DNA of 64,000 nt from Lachnospiraceae bacterium (GTDB lineage: Bacteria > Bacillota > Clostridia > Lachnospirales > Lachnospiraceae), in NCBI GenBank assembly GCA_015057505.1, contig SVEG01000004.1, positions 62,001 through 126,000 of the forward strand. The letters are read 5' to 3'. Positions 8,383 through 16,330 of the stretch are shown in pieces; within the stretch, counting starts at the first letter, position 1, and the number at the start of each line of letters is the position of its first letter. Below the pieces are notes generated by a model. That model was not told the DNA's origin and ran no database searches. It saw nothing but the letters and a program-made list of their open reading frames with translations. The position numbers and the translations under genes are program-made.

Positions 8383-8411
8383 TTGATTATTCCGCAACAA
8401 ACGGTTATAAT
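8383..8411 (+). promoter_or_regulatory. promoter of kduD
   Basis: TTGATT (8383-8388), 17 bp, TATAAT (8406-8411), in the gap between kduI and kduD. kduD can therefore be transcribed apart from kduI. Confidence 0.75.
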
Positions 8412-8454
8412 TAATGATGTTGTACAGAATTACATATTTTTGGAGGACAAGATA

Positions 8455-9249
8455 ATGAGTATAATGAACAGTTTTTCTCTTGAAGGAAAAATCGCATTGG
8501 TAACAGGTGCTTCTTACGGTATCGGTTTTGCAATTGCAAGTGCTATGGCTGAAGCAGGCGCTAAGATTGTATTTAACGATATTAACCAGGACCTTGTTAA
8601 CAAAGGACTTGATGCTTATAAAGAAGCAGGAATCGAAGCACACGGTTATGTTTGCGACGTAACAAATGAAGAGCAGGTTAACATTTTAATCGCTCAGATT
8701 GAGAAGGAAGTAGGCGTTGTTGATATTCTTGTTAACAATGCAGGTATCATCAAGCGTATCCCTATGTGCGAGATGACAGCAGCTGAGTTCAGACAGGTTA
8801 TTGATATCGACCTTAACGGTCCGTTCATCATGGCTAAGGCTGTTATTCCTTCAATGATTAAGAAGGGTCATGGAAAAATTATTAACATTTGTTCAATGAT
8901 GAGTGAATTAGGACGTGAAACAGTATCTGCTTACGCAGCTGCTAAGGGTGGTCTTAAGATGCTTACAAAGAACATCGCTGCTGAGTACGGTGAGAAGAAT
9001 ATCCAGTGTAACGGTATCGGACCCGGATATATCGAGACACCTCAGACAGCTCCGATTCGTGTAAACGGACATCCTTTCAACGATTTTATCATCGGAAAGA
9101 CACCTGCTGCACGTTGGGGAAGAACAGAAGATTTACAGGGGCCTGCAGTATTCCTTGCTTCTGACGCTTCTAACTTTGTTAACGGACATATTTTATATGT
9201 TGACGGCGGTATCCTTGCTTCAATCGGCAAGCAGCCTGCAGCTAACTAA
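8455..9249 (+). CDS. kduD: 2-dehydro-3-deoxy-D-gluconate 5-dehydrogenase KduD
   Basis: A 264-residue classical short-chain dehydrogenase. The NAD-binding motif TGASYGIG is at residues 17-24, NNAG follows at mid-domain, the catalytic serine is in INICSMMSE, and YxxxK is in SAYAAAKGG. The C-terminal GHILYVDGGILAS is also typical. It reduces 2,5-diketo-3-deoxygluconate to KDG after KduI. The start at 8455 has TTGGAGGA upstream; the in-frame TTG at 8383 is part of the promoter and is not used. The alternative annotation, gluconate 5-dehydrogenase, is less likely given kduI next door. Confidence 0.93.
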   Translation: MSIMNSFSLEGKIALVTGASYGIGFAIASAMAEAGAKIVFNDINQDLVNKGLDAYKEAGIEAHGYVCDVTNEEQVNILIAQIEKEVGVVDILVNNAGIIKRIPMCEMTAAEFRQVIDIDLNGPFIMAKAVIPSMIKKGHGKIINICSMMSELGRETVSAYAAAKGGLKMLTKNIAAEYGEKNIQCNGIGPGYIETPQTAPIRVNGHPFNDFIIGKTPAARWGRTEDLQGPAVFLASDASNFVNGHILYVDGGILASIGKQPAAN

Positions 9250-9279
9250 TTAGTATATAACAACATATAGCTAATCTTT

Positions 9280-9311
9280 AACTGCTCCGAGTATTTCGGG
9301 GCAGTTTTTTT
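9280..9311 (+). terminator. intrinsic terminator after kduD
   Basis: An 11-bp stem with one G-U pair (9280-9290 with 9296-9306), a 5-nt loop and a run of T to 9311. It closes the kdu transcript. Confidence 0.88.
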
Positions 9312-9413
9312 GTTGAATTTCTGTAATATTTTTAAAAAATCAACGCATATTGTAGATATTTTCTTTGTAATAATGTAAAATAATATCAAATATCGTTTAT
9401 TCGGAGGCTTAAA

Positions 9414-9800
9414 ATGAAGCAGAAGAGAATTGCATTAATTGCACATGACAATATGAAACCGGCAATCATTGAATGGTGTGCCGAAAATAAAGACACATTA
9501 TCACAGCATCTTTTATGTGGTACAGGAACTACTGCTAAACGTATACATGACGAGACAGGGCTTGCCGTAGAACGTTATAAGAGTGGTCCGCTTGGCGGAG
9601 ATCAGCAGATTGGTGCACAGATAACGGACGGAAAGATTGATATTGTAATTTTCTTCTCAGATCCGCTTACAGCACAGCCTCATGACCCTGATGTAAAAGC
9701 ACTTCTTAGAATAGCGCAGGTTTATGATATTCCGATTGCCAATAATAGAGCAACCGCACAGTATATCGTACACTCGACATTGTTAACAGAAGATAAGTAG
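9414..9800 (+). CDS. mgsA: methylglyoxal synthase MgsA
   Basis: A 128-residue MgsA. It turns dihydroxyacetone phosphate into methylglyoxal and phosphate, a bypass of lower glycolysis when phosphate is short or sugar phosphates build up. The phosphate-binding GTGTT (residues about 37-41), catalytic Asp in SGPLGGDQQIG, and DPL plus the His of QPHDPD are all present. The order and spacing match the E. coli enzyme. The ATG follows CGGAGG. It stands just after the kdu genes but is separated by a strong terminator. A downstream gene of unknown function may share its transcript. Confidence 0.96.
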   Translation: MKQKRIALIAHDNMKPAIIEWCAENKDTLSQHLLCGTGTTAKRIHDETGLAVERYKSGPLGGDQQIGAQITDGKIDIVIFFSDPLTAQPHDPDVKALLRIAQVYDIPIANNRATAQYIVHSTLLTEDK

Positions 9801-9863
9801 TTATCAATCTGTTATGTTTAATAGGTATTGATATTATTTTGTGATTACGGAGGAATAAATACA

Positions 9864-10844
9864 ATGAACAAAGAATTAAAAAAACGTATCAATAATTTTC
9901 TCGATAATTATCAGGAGATTCAGTCAGCATATTATGGACTTGAGAAATTAAACAGCCTTGTATGTGCATATATTTTTACGGAAAAGAGCCAAAAAGTTAA
10001 TAAATATGGTTTGAAAGATGCACATGAGGATATAGATGGCCTCTCAAACGCATTTAAACACGATTTAAAGCCGTTTTTACCCGTGATGGCATCAGTTATG
10101 GGTGCATGCTCAAATGAGACTTCTAAGAAAGAAATAGAAGAATTTAAGACATTATACAAAGAAATAGAAGAGCACTTTACTGATTCAGAATATCTTCCGG
10201 TGGCTGCTTGTTTTTTGTCATATTACAAAGATATTAAGAAGGTTGATTTTTTACATGCAGATGAATTGTATGCAAAATTATTGCAGGAACAGCTTTGGAA
10301 CACACATGAGGAAGATGTTCCGGTTACAATTTTAGCAGCTTATGAATTTGTTAATATTTTAACATACTATGATAATTTTATTACATGCAAAAAACTGTTA
10401 AGTAAATCTATCAGGAAAAACAACAAACTTCAGTCCGTTTGCGAATTAATTGCAATGGATGGTGCAAAGAATCCTAAAGTCGATTGTGAAGCTGTGGTTT
10501 ATCTTGACAAAGCATTAAGAAAAGCCGGTTTAAGTTTTTATAATGATAATTTGGCGGCTGTGCTTGGATTTATTGCAATGAGCATCGCAAAGCCTGGAGA
10601 AGAATTTGAAAAGAAAATTGATGCCATAGTAGATTTATTAGGTAATGCTGAAAAATATCTTCATACAGAGCAAAAGAAATATTCATGTAAACGATTATTC
10701 AAAAAGGAACGCCTGTTGGTTGCGGCCATGTTAATTGCAATGGATTACATTGACGCTAATAAAAATGCCTACTTGACAGCTTTAATAATAATTATATTTG
10801 AAGCGTTATATGTTGCAAATGACAATTATGAATTGTATATATAG
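9864..10844 (+). CDS. alpha-helical protein, DUF4003-like
   Basis: A 326-residue, almost entirely alpha-helical soluble protein rich in Lys/Glu. Helical hairpins resemble a TPR/ARM-like arrangement, and an AAMLIAMDYIDANKNAYLTALIIIIFEALY segment lies near the C-terminus. The pattern and length resemble DUF4003 proteins as I remember them, but no defining motif is present and this is a moderate call. The last 45 residues are hydrophobic and could contact a membrane. ATG 9864 has GGAGGAA upstream; the track-like longer frame from 9828 lacks a ribosome binding site. No function is inferred. Confidence 0.6.
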   Translation: MNKELKKRINNFLDNYQEIQSAYYGLEKLNSLVCAYIFTEKSQKVNKYGLKDAHEDIDGLSNAFKHDLKPFLPVMASVMGACSNETSKKEIEEFKTLYKEIEEHFTDSEYLPVAACFLSYYKDIKKVDFLHADELYAKLLQEQLWNTHEEDVPVTILAAYEFVNILTYYDNFITCKKLLSKSIRKNNKLQSVCELIAMDGAKNPKVDCEAVVYLDKALRKAGLSFYNDNLAAVLGFIAMSIAKPGEEFEKKIDAIVDLLGNAEKYLHTEQKKYSCKRLFKKERLLVAAMLIAMDYIDANKNAYLTALIIIIFEALYVANDNYELYI

Positions 10845-10856
10845 TAAAATAACCGT

Positions 10857-10882
10857 AAAGGCCGCACAAACAGCGGCTTTTT
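10857..10882 (+). terminator. terminator after the DUF4003-like gene
   Basis: GCCGC (10861-10865) pairs with GCGGC (10873-10877), extended by flanking A/T pairs and followed by TTTTT. Confidence 0.8.
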
Positions 10883-10921
10883 GCGTGTTATAACAATATA
10901 GGGCAGTGTATTAAGAGATGT

Positions 10922-10959
10922 CTAACTATTCGCGAAAGACAGCTTTAACGAATAGTTAG
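10922..10959. repeat. 11-bp inverted repeat with inner stem
   Basis: CTAACTATTCG (10922-10932) is the exact reverse complement of 10949-10959. The loop contains a smaller AAAG/CTTT stem. It lacks a T-run, so it is not a simple terminator. It lies between two terminators in the convergent gap. Confidence 0.6.
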
Positions 10960-10967
10960 TAGTAAAG

Positions 10968-11020
10968 AACAAAGAAAATCCGCATTTTAACCTTTTGGCC
11001 TGCGGATTTTCTTTGTTTTT
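10968..11020. terminator. bidirectional terminator, 17-bp perfect stem
   Basis: 10968-10984 is the perfect reverse complement of 11001-11017, with a 16-nt loop. T-rich DNA follows on both strands. It ends the minus-strand sigma factor gene and would also stop read-through from the plus-strand gene. Confidence 0.85.
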
Positions 11021-11076
11021 CATTTTACTGTATTTATTGTTTCGTTTTGTTTTTTTGCTCAAATATTATTTCATAA

Positions 11077-12735
11077 TCAGTTCAAAATAAATTTCTTTTC
11101 TGTTTGAATAAATAATCCTGCAGCTGAACAATCATAATTCTCAGGTCTGTGCAAATAATTTGTTTCGTGAAGTCCGTGATACATAATAACACCAATCGGT
11201 TGGAAGAACATACGCATATCCCAATGAATAAAATTAGACATCAAATCAGAGCGGACATGAGGCAGTAATACCTCCTCTACTCTCTTACCGATAAGGTCAG
11301 CAATTTCTACAGCTATGGGCTCCACGGCTTCCTTTATCAGGGAATCGATTTTTTTACTTGTTTGCCTGTCAAAGATTGGTAACATTACTTTTAAACCTGT
11401 ATCTATTTTGGTTAAAAGGCCGTATTTTATGAAATTTGCAGCCATTTCTTCCTCAAATTCATTTAGAATTTTGCCTGGTTCTTTAGACAAATCTATGAGC
11501 AAACCAATATTATTCCCATCAACCCATTTATCACGATTACTTTCAATGGATGTCCCGTTAAAATCACTAGGAAAAGGCTTGTATTCATAATCATTAACAT
11601 AATAAACCAATCCATATTTTGAATTTCTAAAGTTCTGCCACAAGTTCGACCAAGACATACATTTAGTCAATTCGTACTTTGAATAATCAATTGTTTCATC
11701 TGCCTTAAGATAATTCATTGTCAGGCGGTATTTTCTTTCCGGTTCATCAGGATATTTTTTTGCATATTGCTTGCAGTAAATATCTCTTGCAGTTTCCCCA
11801 ACAAGTGAACCCGCACTTATAAAGAACAACCAACAAAGATAATCAAATCCAAGTTCTTTTCCGTAAAAATCAAGAACCATAATCTTATCTTTTATATCGA
11901 TTACAGCCTTACAGACTTTCTCCGGGATATTATTTTCGAGCAATAAATTATTTGCTAAAAGATTAGCCTTATAATAAGATTCTCTCGGGAATATGCAAAC
12001 ATTCGCAATATATTTATCCTTTGAAGGTTTAGCAAGAAGCTTTTCCTTAACCATAATATCAATAATTTCCTTCAGATATATAGGTGCAACACCTATTTCA
12101 TCAGCTATTTCATTGAGTGTTTTAGCTTCTTTTGCACAAATAACCATTGCCTGTCTGGAAATCTCTGTTTTAAGGGCTTTTTCGGCATCACCCATGTTGA
12201 ATCCCCAAAACCAATCAATATCTGCCGGCGCATATGCCGTCTTTCCTATATTGTTCATATTATTAATCCGCTCCTTTATATTTTGTTTTGCATCGAACAA
12301 ACGACGTTTTACAGTTCCGACGGGACAATTAATCTCTGCAGCAATCTGTGCAACCGTTTGTCCCTTTAAGTAAAAACGAATGACAATCTCACGATACAAT
12401 GTTGTAAGTCTTGATAACGCATAATTCAGTTCTGAAATATCTTCGTCAGCAATAAGCGAATCTACCGGGGTCATAAAATCTGAAGCAACATTTACAGCAA
12501 TATCAATCGGAAGCTCCGGATGCTTTTTATATGCTACATAATCAGCGTACTTGTTACGTGCCATGCGCCAATACCAGGAATAAAAATCATTTATTTGTAT
12601 ATTGCTTTTTATTGCGGCAAGCGCTGCACATAAAATGTCCTGCGATAAATCCTTGGCAGCTTCACTGTCAGATATTCTCTTTATACAGAACAAGTATGTG
12701 TTTTGTATTAGTTCGTCGTTAATATATTCATTCAT
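11077..12735 (-). CDS. sigma-70 family (ECF-type) sigma factor with a ~390-residue C-terminal extension
   Basis: A 552-residue protein. Residues about 1-160 are an ECF sigma factor. Region 2 is seen in EAAKDLSQDILCAAL and DFYSWYWRMARNKYADYV. Region 4 is seen in RLTTLYREIVIRFYLKGQTVAQIAAEINCPVGTVKRRLFDAKQNI, a clear helix-turn-helix. A second, winged-helix-like segment follows at about 190-240 (KTLNEIADEIGVAPIYLKEIIDIMVKEKLL). About 300 residues of mixed helix and strand without membrane segments end the protein. Normal ECF sigmas have about 160-200 residues. No anti-sigma gene is adjacent, so the C-terminal part may be the built-in sensor or inhibitor; this is inference. Confidence 0.88.
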   Translation of the reverse strand: MNEYINDELIQNTYLFCIKRISDSEAAKDLSQDILCAALAAIKSNIQINDFYSWYWRMARNKYADYVAYKKHPELPIDIAVNVASDFMTPVDSLIADEDISELNYALSRLTTLYREIVIRFYLKGQTVAQIAAEINCPVGTVKRRLFDAKQNIKERINNMNNIGKTAYAPADIDWFWGFNMGDAEKALKTEISRQAMVICAKEAKTLNEIADEIGVAPIYLKEIIDIMVKEKLLAKPSKDKYIANVCIFPRESYYKANLLANNLLLENNIPEKVCKAVIDIKDKIMVLDFYGKELGFDYLCWLFFISAGSLVGETARDIYCKQYAKKYPDEPERKYRLTMNYLKADETIDYSKYELTKCMSWSNLWQNFRNSKYGLVYYVNDYEYKPFPSDFNGTSIESNRDKWVDGNNIGLLIDLSKEPGKILNEFEEEMAANFIKYGLLTKIDTGLKVMLPIFDRQTSKKIDSLIKEAVEPIAVEIADLIGKRVEEVLLPHVRSDLMSNFIHWDMRMFFQPIGVIMYHGLHETNYLHRPENYDCSAAGLFIQTEKKFILN

Positions 12736-12755
12736 GTTTTTACCTCTGTAACTAA

Positions 12756-12769
12756 GTAAATCGATTTAC
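12756..12769. promoter_or_regulatory. 14-bp perfect palindrome upstream of the sigma gene
   Basis: GTAAATCGATTTAC lies 21 bp before the sigma-factor ATG on the minus strand, in the 5' leader. It could be an operator for autoregulation or a transcript hairpin. Function is unproven. Confidence 0.4.
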
Positions 12770-12826
12770 AACTTAATAGTCGGCAAAATAAATAAAAGGT
12801 TCGGATAATTTATAAAAAATATAAAG

Positions 12827-12867
12827 GTTACACAGAATCATTCCTGCGTAACCTTTACAAATTACAT
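12827..12867 (-). terminator. terminator of the zinc-ribbon gene
   Basis: A 10-bp perfect stem (12832-12841 with 12858-12867) with an inner CAG/CTG pair. On the minus strand it is followed by TATTTTTTAT. Confidence 0.8.
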
Positions 12868-12891
12868 TCTTAATCAACTATAGCTGATAAA

Positions 12892-13296
12892 TTATTCAGC
12901 GGGTGTCTCCTCAACTGTCTGAGCTTCCTCAGCCTTTGCGGGAGCCTCTAACTTTGAACCGCAGTTAGCACAAAATGCTGCTGTTGTAGCAACCTCTGTA
13001 CCACAATTAGGACAATTATATGTTCCTTTAATGTCCATAATTAAGTTAGTAAACTCTGCAATTTTAGCTTTAGCTTCGTTGATGATGTTGAAATCTTCTA
13101 CGAATTCTTCGCCGACTTCACCTGCATTCTTCTCGAAGAACTTCTTACCAATCTCAAGAAATGCTGCCTGAATACGGCCTTCCTCTGCTGAAATCTGTGA
13201 CTTTAATTTACCTAACTCAACTGCATCCTTTGTCTTCTGAGCAACCTTATCAGTTGTATCAGTGATTTTGCTTCCAAGCTTGCTGAAAAAATCCAT
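12892..13296 (-). CDS. zinc-ribbon protein with coiled-coil N-terminus
   Basis: A 134-residue soluble protein. The first 80 residues are a charged helix (KLGSKITDTTDKVAQKTKDAVELGKLKSQISAEEG). A C-terminal zinc ribbon follows, with two CxxC knuckles, CPNCG and CANCG, separated by 11 residues. An Ala/Glu/Pro-rich tail ends it. Such proteins are frequent in Clostridia and have no assigned function. ATG 13296 has AAAGGAGAG upstream; an in-frame ATG at 13317 overlaps that site. Its promoter is a near-consensus match and it has its own terminator, so it is probably monocistronic and well expressed. Confidence 0.8.
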   Translation of the reverse strand: MDFFSKLGSKITDTTDKVAQKTKDAVELGKLKSQISAEEGRIQAAFLEIGKKFFEKNAGEVGEEFVEDFNIINEAKAKIAEFTNLIMDIKGTYNCPNCGTEVATTAAFCANCGSKLEAPAKAEEAQTVEETPAE

Positions 13297-13366
13297 TTTC
13301 TGCACTCTCCTTTTCATACTTATGTTTTAGTTTTGATAAACAAATTTGTCTTTCTGAACAGTTATA

Positions 13367-13395
13367 AGTATATACCCATTACGCTTGCCTGTCAA
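13367..13395 (-). promoter_or_regulatory. strong promoter of the zinc-ribbon gene
   Basis: Read on the minus strand: TTGACA (13390-13395), 17 bp, TATACT (13367-13372). Confidence 0.85.
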
Positions 13396-13413
13396 CTTTC
13401 AAAAGGCAAATTG

Positions 13414-13467
13414 TTACAAATGTCATGTGACAGAATGCGTGCTCTTTTACGGTATTACAAATGTCAT
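13414..13467. repeat. 13-bp direct repeat upstream of the zinc-ribbon promoter
   Basis: TTACAAATGTCAT occurs at 13414-13426 and again at 13455-13467, 41 bp apart (about four helical turns). The first copy runs into TGTCATGTGACA, a near palindrome. The position just upstream of the -35 box suggests an activator or repressor site. Confidence 0.45.
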
Positions 13468-13497
13468 TTTGAGTATATTTGCACGTAAACAAAATGC

Positions 13498-14298
13498 CTA
13501 ATTTCTCCATGAGGGTATTTCTACATTTATAAGATTCTTTGCTTCTGAACAATTATTCTCACATATATATGTATACCAGTCACTATTGCCATGACTGTAC
13601 TCATCCTCGATCATTGCAAAAAAGCCTGAAGTCAGTCCGATGGCATTTGCATGCACGGCAATTTCAGCATTTTTACGAATAACTTCTTTAAGAATGTCCT
13701 CTCTCATATCGTCGTTCATTAATGTAAAAGCATGATTACTTCCAAGAATTATCTCTTCAAATTGTAATTTGTTGACTTCATATGATTTAGCAGATTCATC
13801 CGACATATCATAACTTCTGTTACAATAATCATTGTAAATAATGTCAACCAAATCACTTCTCTGAAGCAATTCATTAACTGCCTGGTTGATTCCACAACAA
13901 TATGAAACGTAGTCAGACGGATTGTTATAAATATATGGCGTTACTGCATTAGTTTCAAGAAGTCCATCCAAAACAATCTTCAAATGTTCTTCTGAAGAAG
14001 CATTTTCCACGACTTCTTGCGGCATATACAAACTTGCCAGTATATTACCTATACCTGTCATAAGCTCTGAGTTATCTTCGTACGGATACAAAAGATTACC
14101 TTCGCTGTCAATCCAGTTTTCTTCTGAAAAATATGGTTCTAAGCCATAGGTGTTTTCGAGAAGATTTTCAAATTTTTGATACATAATGGAGTCAATCGCA
14201 ACTTTTGATACTTTGCTGTCGGAATCGCTTGATTGCTTTTGGCAAGCATACAAAAATAATGCACTTAAACAAATGATTACCAAATATACTTTTTTTAT
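13498..14298 (-). CDS. lipoprotein of unknown function, possible ATA start
   Basis: About 267 residues with a lipoprotein signal peptide (KKVYLVIICLSALFLYAC, lipobox LYAC) and a mature part rich in acidic and aromatic residues (YFSEENWIDSEGNLLYPYEDN). No known domain is recognised. The start is odd. GGAGGG stands 7 bp before an ATA codon (14296-14298), exactly where MKKVYLV would be expected. The only upstream ATG (14313) overlaps the ribosome binding site and lacks one of its own. Either ATA is used, the ATG is used poorly, or the gene has lost its start codon. Confidence 0.65.
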   Translation of the reverse strand: MKKVYLVIICLSALFLYACQKQSSDSDSKVSKVAIDSIMYQKFENLLENTYGLEPYFSEENWIDSEGNLLYPYEDNSELMTGIGNILASLYMPQEVVENASSEEHLKIVLDGLLETNAVTPYIYNNPSDYVSYCCGINQAVNELLQRSDLVDIIYNDYCNRSYDMSDESAKSYEVNKLQFEEIILGSNHAFTLMNDDMREDILKEVIRKNAEIAVHANAIGLTSGFFAMIEDEYSHGNSDWYTYICENNCSEAKNLINVEIPSWRN

Positions 14299-14352
14299 AG
14301 TAATCCCTCCCATAATAAATTCTAATCAGATGCTTGTAAAATATATACAACT

Positions 14353-14370
14353 AAAAATACGTGTATTTTT
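14353..14370. promoter_or_regulatory. palindrome AAAAATAC-GT-GTATTTTT in the divergent promoter gap
   Basis: A perfect 18-bp palindrome between the divergent lipoprotein and ttcA-like genes. It is centred about 25 bp upstream of an extended -10 (TGATATAAT, 14381-14389) for the plus-strand gene. It may be an operator. Confidence 0.4.
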
Positions 14371-14441
14371 CTATTGTTTATGATATAATCATATCAACAA
14401 ATGACAACAAATTCAATAATATTCCTTTAAGGTGGTTCTGC

Positions 14442-15200
14442 ATGAAATTACAACAGGTTTTAAGCTATACACGTCGTGCAATCGACGATTACAATATGAT
14501 TGATGACGGCGACAAAATTGCTGTCGGCATATCCGGAGGAAAAGACAGCCTCACGATGCTATATGCACTCCACGGACTAATGCGCTTTTATCCCAAAAAG
14601 TTTACTATCGAGGCAATTACGGTTGATCTCGGCTTTGGCATTCAGGATTTTGATGAAATTCAGAAACTTTGCGATTATCTCGGTGTTAATTACACAATTG
14701 TTAAAACCGACATTGCGCCGATAATCTTTGAGGACCGCAAAGAAGCAAGCCCGTGTTCTCTCTGTGCCAAGATGCGTAAAGGTGCTCTTAATGATAAAGC
14801 TGAAGAGCTTGGTTGTAACAAGGTCGCATATGCGCACCATAAGGACGATATAATCGAAACGATGCTTCTTTCACTTATATATGAAGGCCGTTTTCATTCA
14901 TTTTCGCCGTATACTTATCTTGACAGAATGAAGCTTACAGTAATCAGGCCTCTCATGTATATGAATGAAGCTGACGTTATCGGTTTTGCACGCAAGAACA
15001 ATCTTCCGGTTGCCAAAAACCCCTGTCCGATGGATGGTAATACTAAGCGTGAATATGTAAAACAGTTATTAAAGAGTTTAAATGCAGAGAATCCGGGAGT
15101 TCGTGAGCGAATGTTCCATGCAATAGTTGATGGCAATATCAAAGGCTGGCCGCAGAAGCAGGAACATCCCAAAGTTCCTACTAATATTACAAAGAATTAA
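14442..15200 (+). CDS. ttcA: TtcA family PP-loop ATPase (tRNA 2-thiocytidine biosynthesis type)
   Basis: A 252-residue N-type ATP pyrophosphatase. The PP-loop SGGKDS is at residues 33-38. A CSLCAKMR motif (CxxC) lies mid-protein, and the C-terminal NPCPMDGNTKREYVKQLL carries a further cysteine. In TtcA such cysteines hold a 4Fe-4S cluster used to thiolate C32 of tRNA. The family also includes related thiolases such as TtuA, so the exact tRNA position is not certain. ATG 14442 has AAGGTGG upstream. It is followed by the recombinase gene 29 bp on. Confidence 0.87.
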   Translation: MKLQQVLSYTRRAIDDYNMIDDGDKIAVGISGGKDSLTMLYALHGLMRFYPKKFTIEAITVDLGFGIQDFDEIQKLCDYLGVNYTIVKTDIAPIIFEDRKEASPCSLCAKMRKGALNDKAEELGCNKVAYAHHKDDIIETMLLSLIYEGRFHSFSPYTYLDRMKLTVIRPLMYMNEADVIGFARKNNLPVAKNPCPMDGNTKREYVKQLLKSLNAENPGVRERMFHAIVDGNIKGWPQKQEHPKVPTNITKN

Positions 15201-15229
15201 TGTAATCAATGTATTAAAGGTGAATTCTT

Positions 15230-16288
15230 ATGAAGGATAACAATTATCATGATAATCTGAATAAAGAAAATACTTTCAAATTAAGGGAACTTATGCGGCA
15301 GTTGCCTAAATTTACTGCGTCTTTTTTCAGAGGTATCGAGCCAACCACAGCTTCCAGGACAAGAATCGCTTACGCTTATGACCTTGGAATTTTCTTTGAA
15401 TATATCAAAGAGAATAATCCTTTGTATGCAGATAAAGAAGTAACTGACTTTCCTTTGGAAATTCTTGACCAGATAACTGCGCTTGACATTGAAGAATATC
15501 TCGAATATCTCTCCTATTATGTTAAAGATAACAGCGAGCATCAGAACACAGCGCGCGGTAAAATGCGCAAACTGGCGTCGCTACGTACATTATATAATTA
15601 TTATTATCGCAAAGAAATGATAAAAACCAATCCTGCGTCAATCGTCAGCATGCCCAAAATCCATCAAAAAGAAATTGTACGTCTTGATATTGATGAGGTT
15701 GCACGTCTTCTTGATGAAGTCGAGCAAGGCGATAATCTCACAAAAAGAGAACAAAATTACCACAAAAAGACCAAGACAAGGGATCTTGCCCTGCTTACTC
15801 TTCTGCTAGGCACCGGAATCCGTGTATCTGAATGTGTCGGTCTTGATATTGATGATGTGGATCTTAAGAATACCGGAATAAAGATTCGCCGAAAAGGCGG
15901 TAAGGAACAGGTAGTATACTTTAGTGATGAAGTTGCCGAGGCACTTCTTGCTTATATCAAAGAACGCAAATCAATCATTGCCGAGACCGGCCACGAAAAC
16001 GCCTTATTCCTGTCCTTGCAGAAAAAGCGAATAAACGTACGCAGCGTTGAAAACCTCGTTAAAAAGTATTCTAAGCTCGTTACACAGCTTAAAAACATCA
16101 CACCGCATAAATTACGCAGTACATACGGTACAAGCCTTTATCGCGAAACCGGTGATATCTACCTGGTAGCTTCTGTGTTAGGACATTCGGATGTTAACAC
16201 AACCAAGAAGCACTATGCTGCCATCGAAGACGAAAGACGCCGTCTGGCAAGGAATCAGGTAACACTTAGAGAACCGAAGAATGAGTAA
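15230..16288 (+). CDS. tyrosine recombinase, XerC/XerD/XerS-like
   Basis: A 352-residue tyrosine recombinase with an N-terminal SAM-like core-binding domain (residues about 25-140) and a C-terminal catalytic domain. Catalytic residues are visible: Arg in GTGIRVSE, Lys in RRKGGKEQVVYF, HKLRST, GHSDVNTTKKHY with the nucleophilic Tyr near the end. Length and layout recall the single-recombinase XerS systems more than 300-residue XerC/D, so a chromosome-dimer-resolution role is plausible. No dif-like site could be identified nearby and no phage or element genes adjoin, so integrase function is not supported. Confidence 0.85.
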   Translation: MKDNNYHDNLNKENTFKLRELMRQLPKFTASFFRGIEPTTASRTRIAYAYDLGIFFEYIKENNPLYADKEVTDFPLEILDQITALDIEEYLEYLSYYVKDNSEHQNTARGKMRKLASLRTLYNYYYRKEMIKTNPASIVSMPKIHQKEIVRLDIDEVARLLDEVEQGDNLTKREQNYHKKTKTRDLALLTLLLGTGIRVSECVGLDIDDVDLKNTGIKIRRKGGKEQVVYFSDEVAEALLAYIKERKSIIAETGHENALFLSLQKKRINVRSVENLVKKYSKLVTQLKNITPHKLRSTYGTSLYRETGDIYLVASVLGHSDVNTTKKHYAAIEDERRRLARNQVTLREPKNE

Positions 16289-16310
16289 AAAGCAGGATGA
16301 CATCCTGTTC
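16287..16310. terminator. bidirectional hairpin between recombinase and membrane protein genes
   Basis: CAGGAT (16293-16298) pairs with ATCCTG (16302-16307), with loop GAC and flanking AAAAA on the left. The T-run falls on the minus strand, favouring termination of the minus-strand operon. Confidence 0.65.
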
Positions 16311-16330
16311 CTATTATATGAATGTTTTAT

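Noticed and set aside
15230-16288. Tyrosine recombinase as integrase of a mobile element
   Set aside because: No att-like direct repeats, tRNA gene, relaxase, phage or conjugation genes are near; a Xer role fits better.
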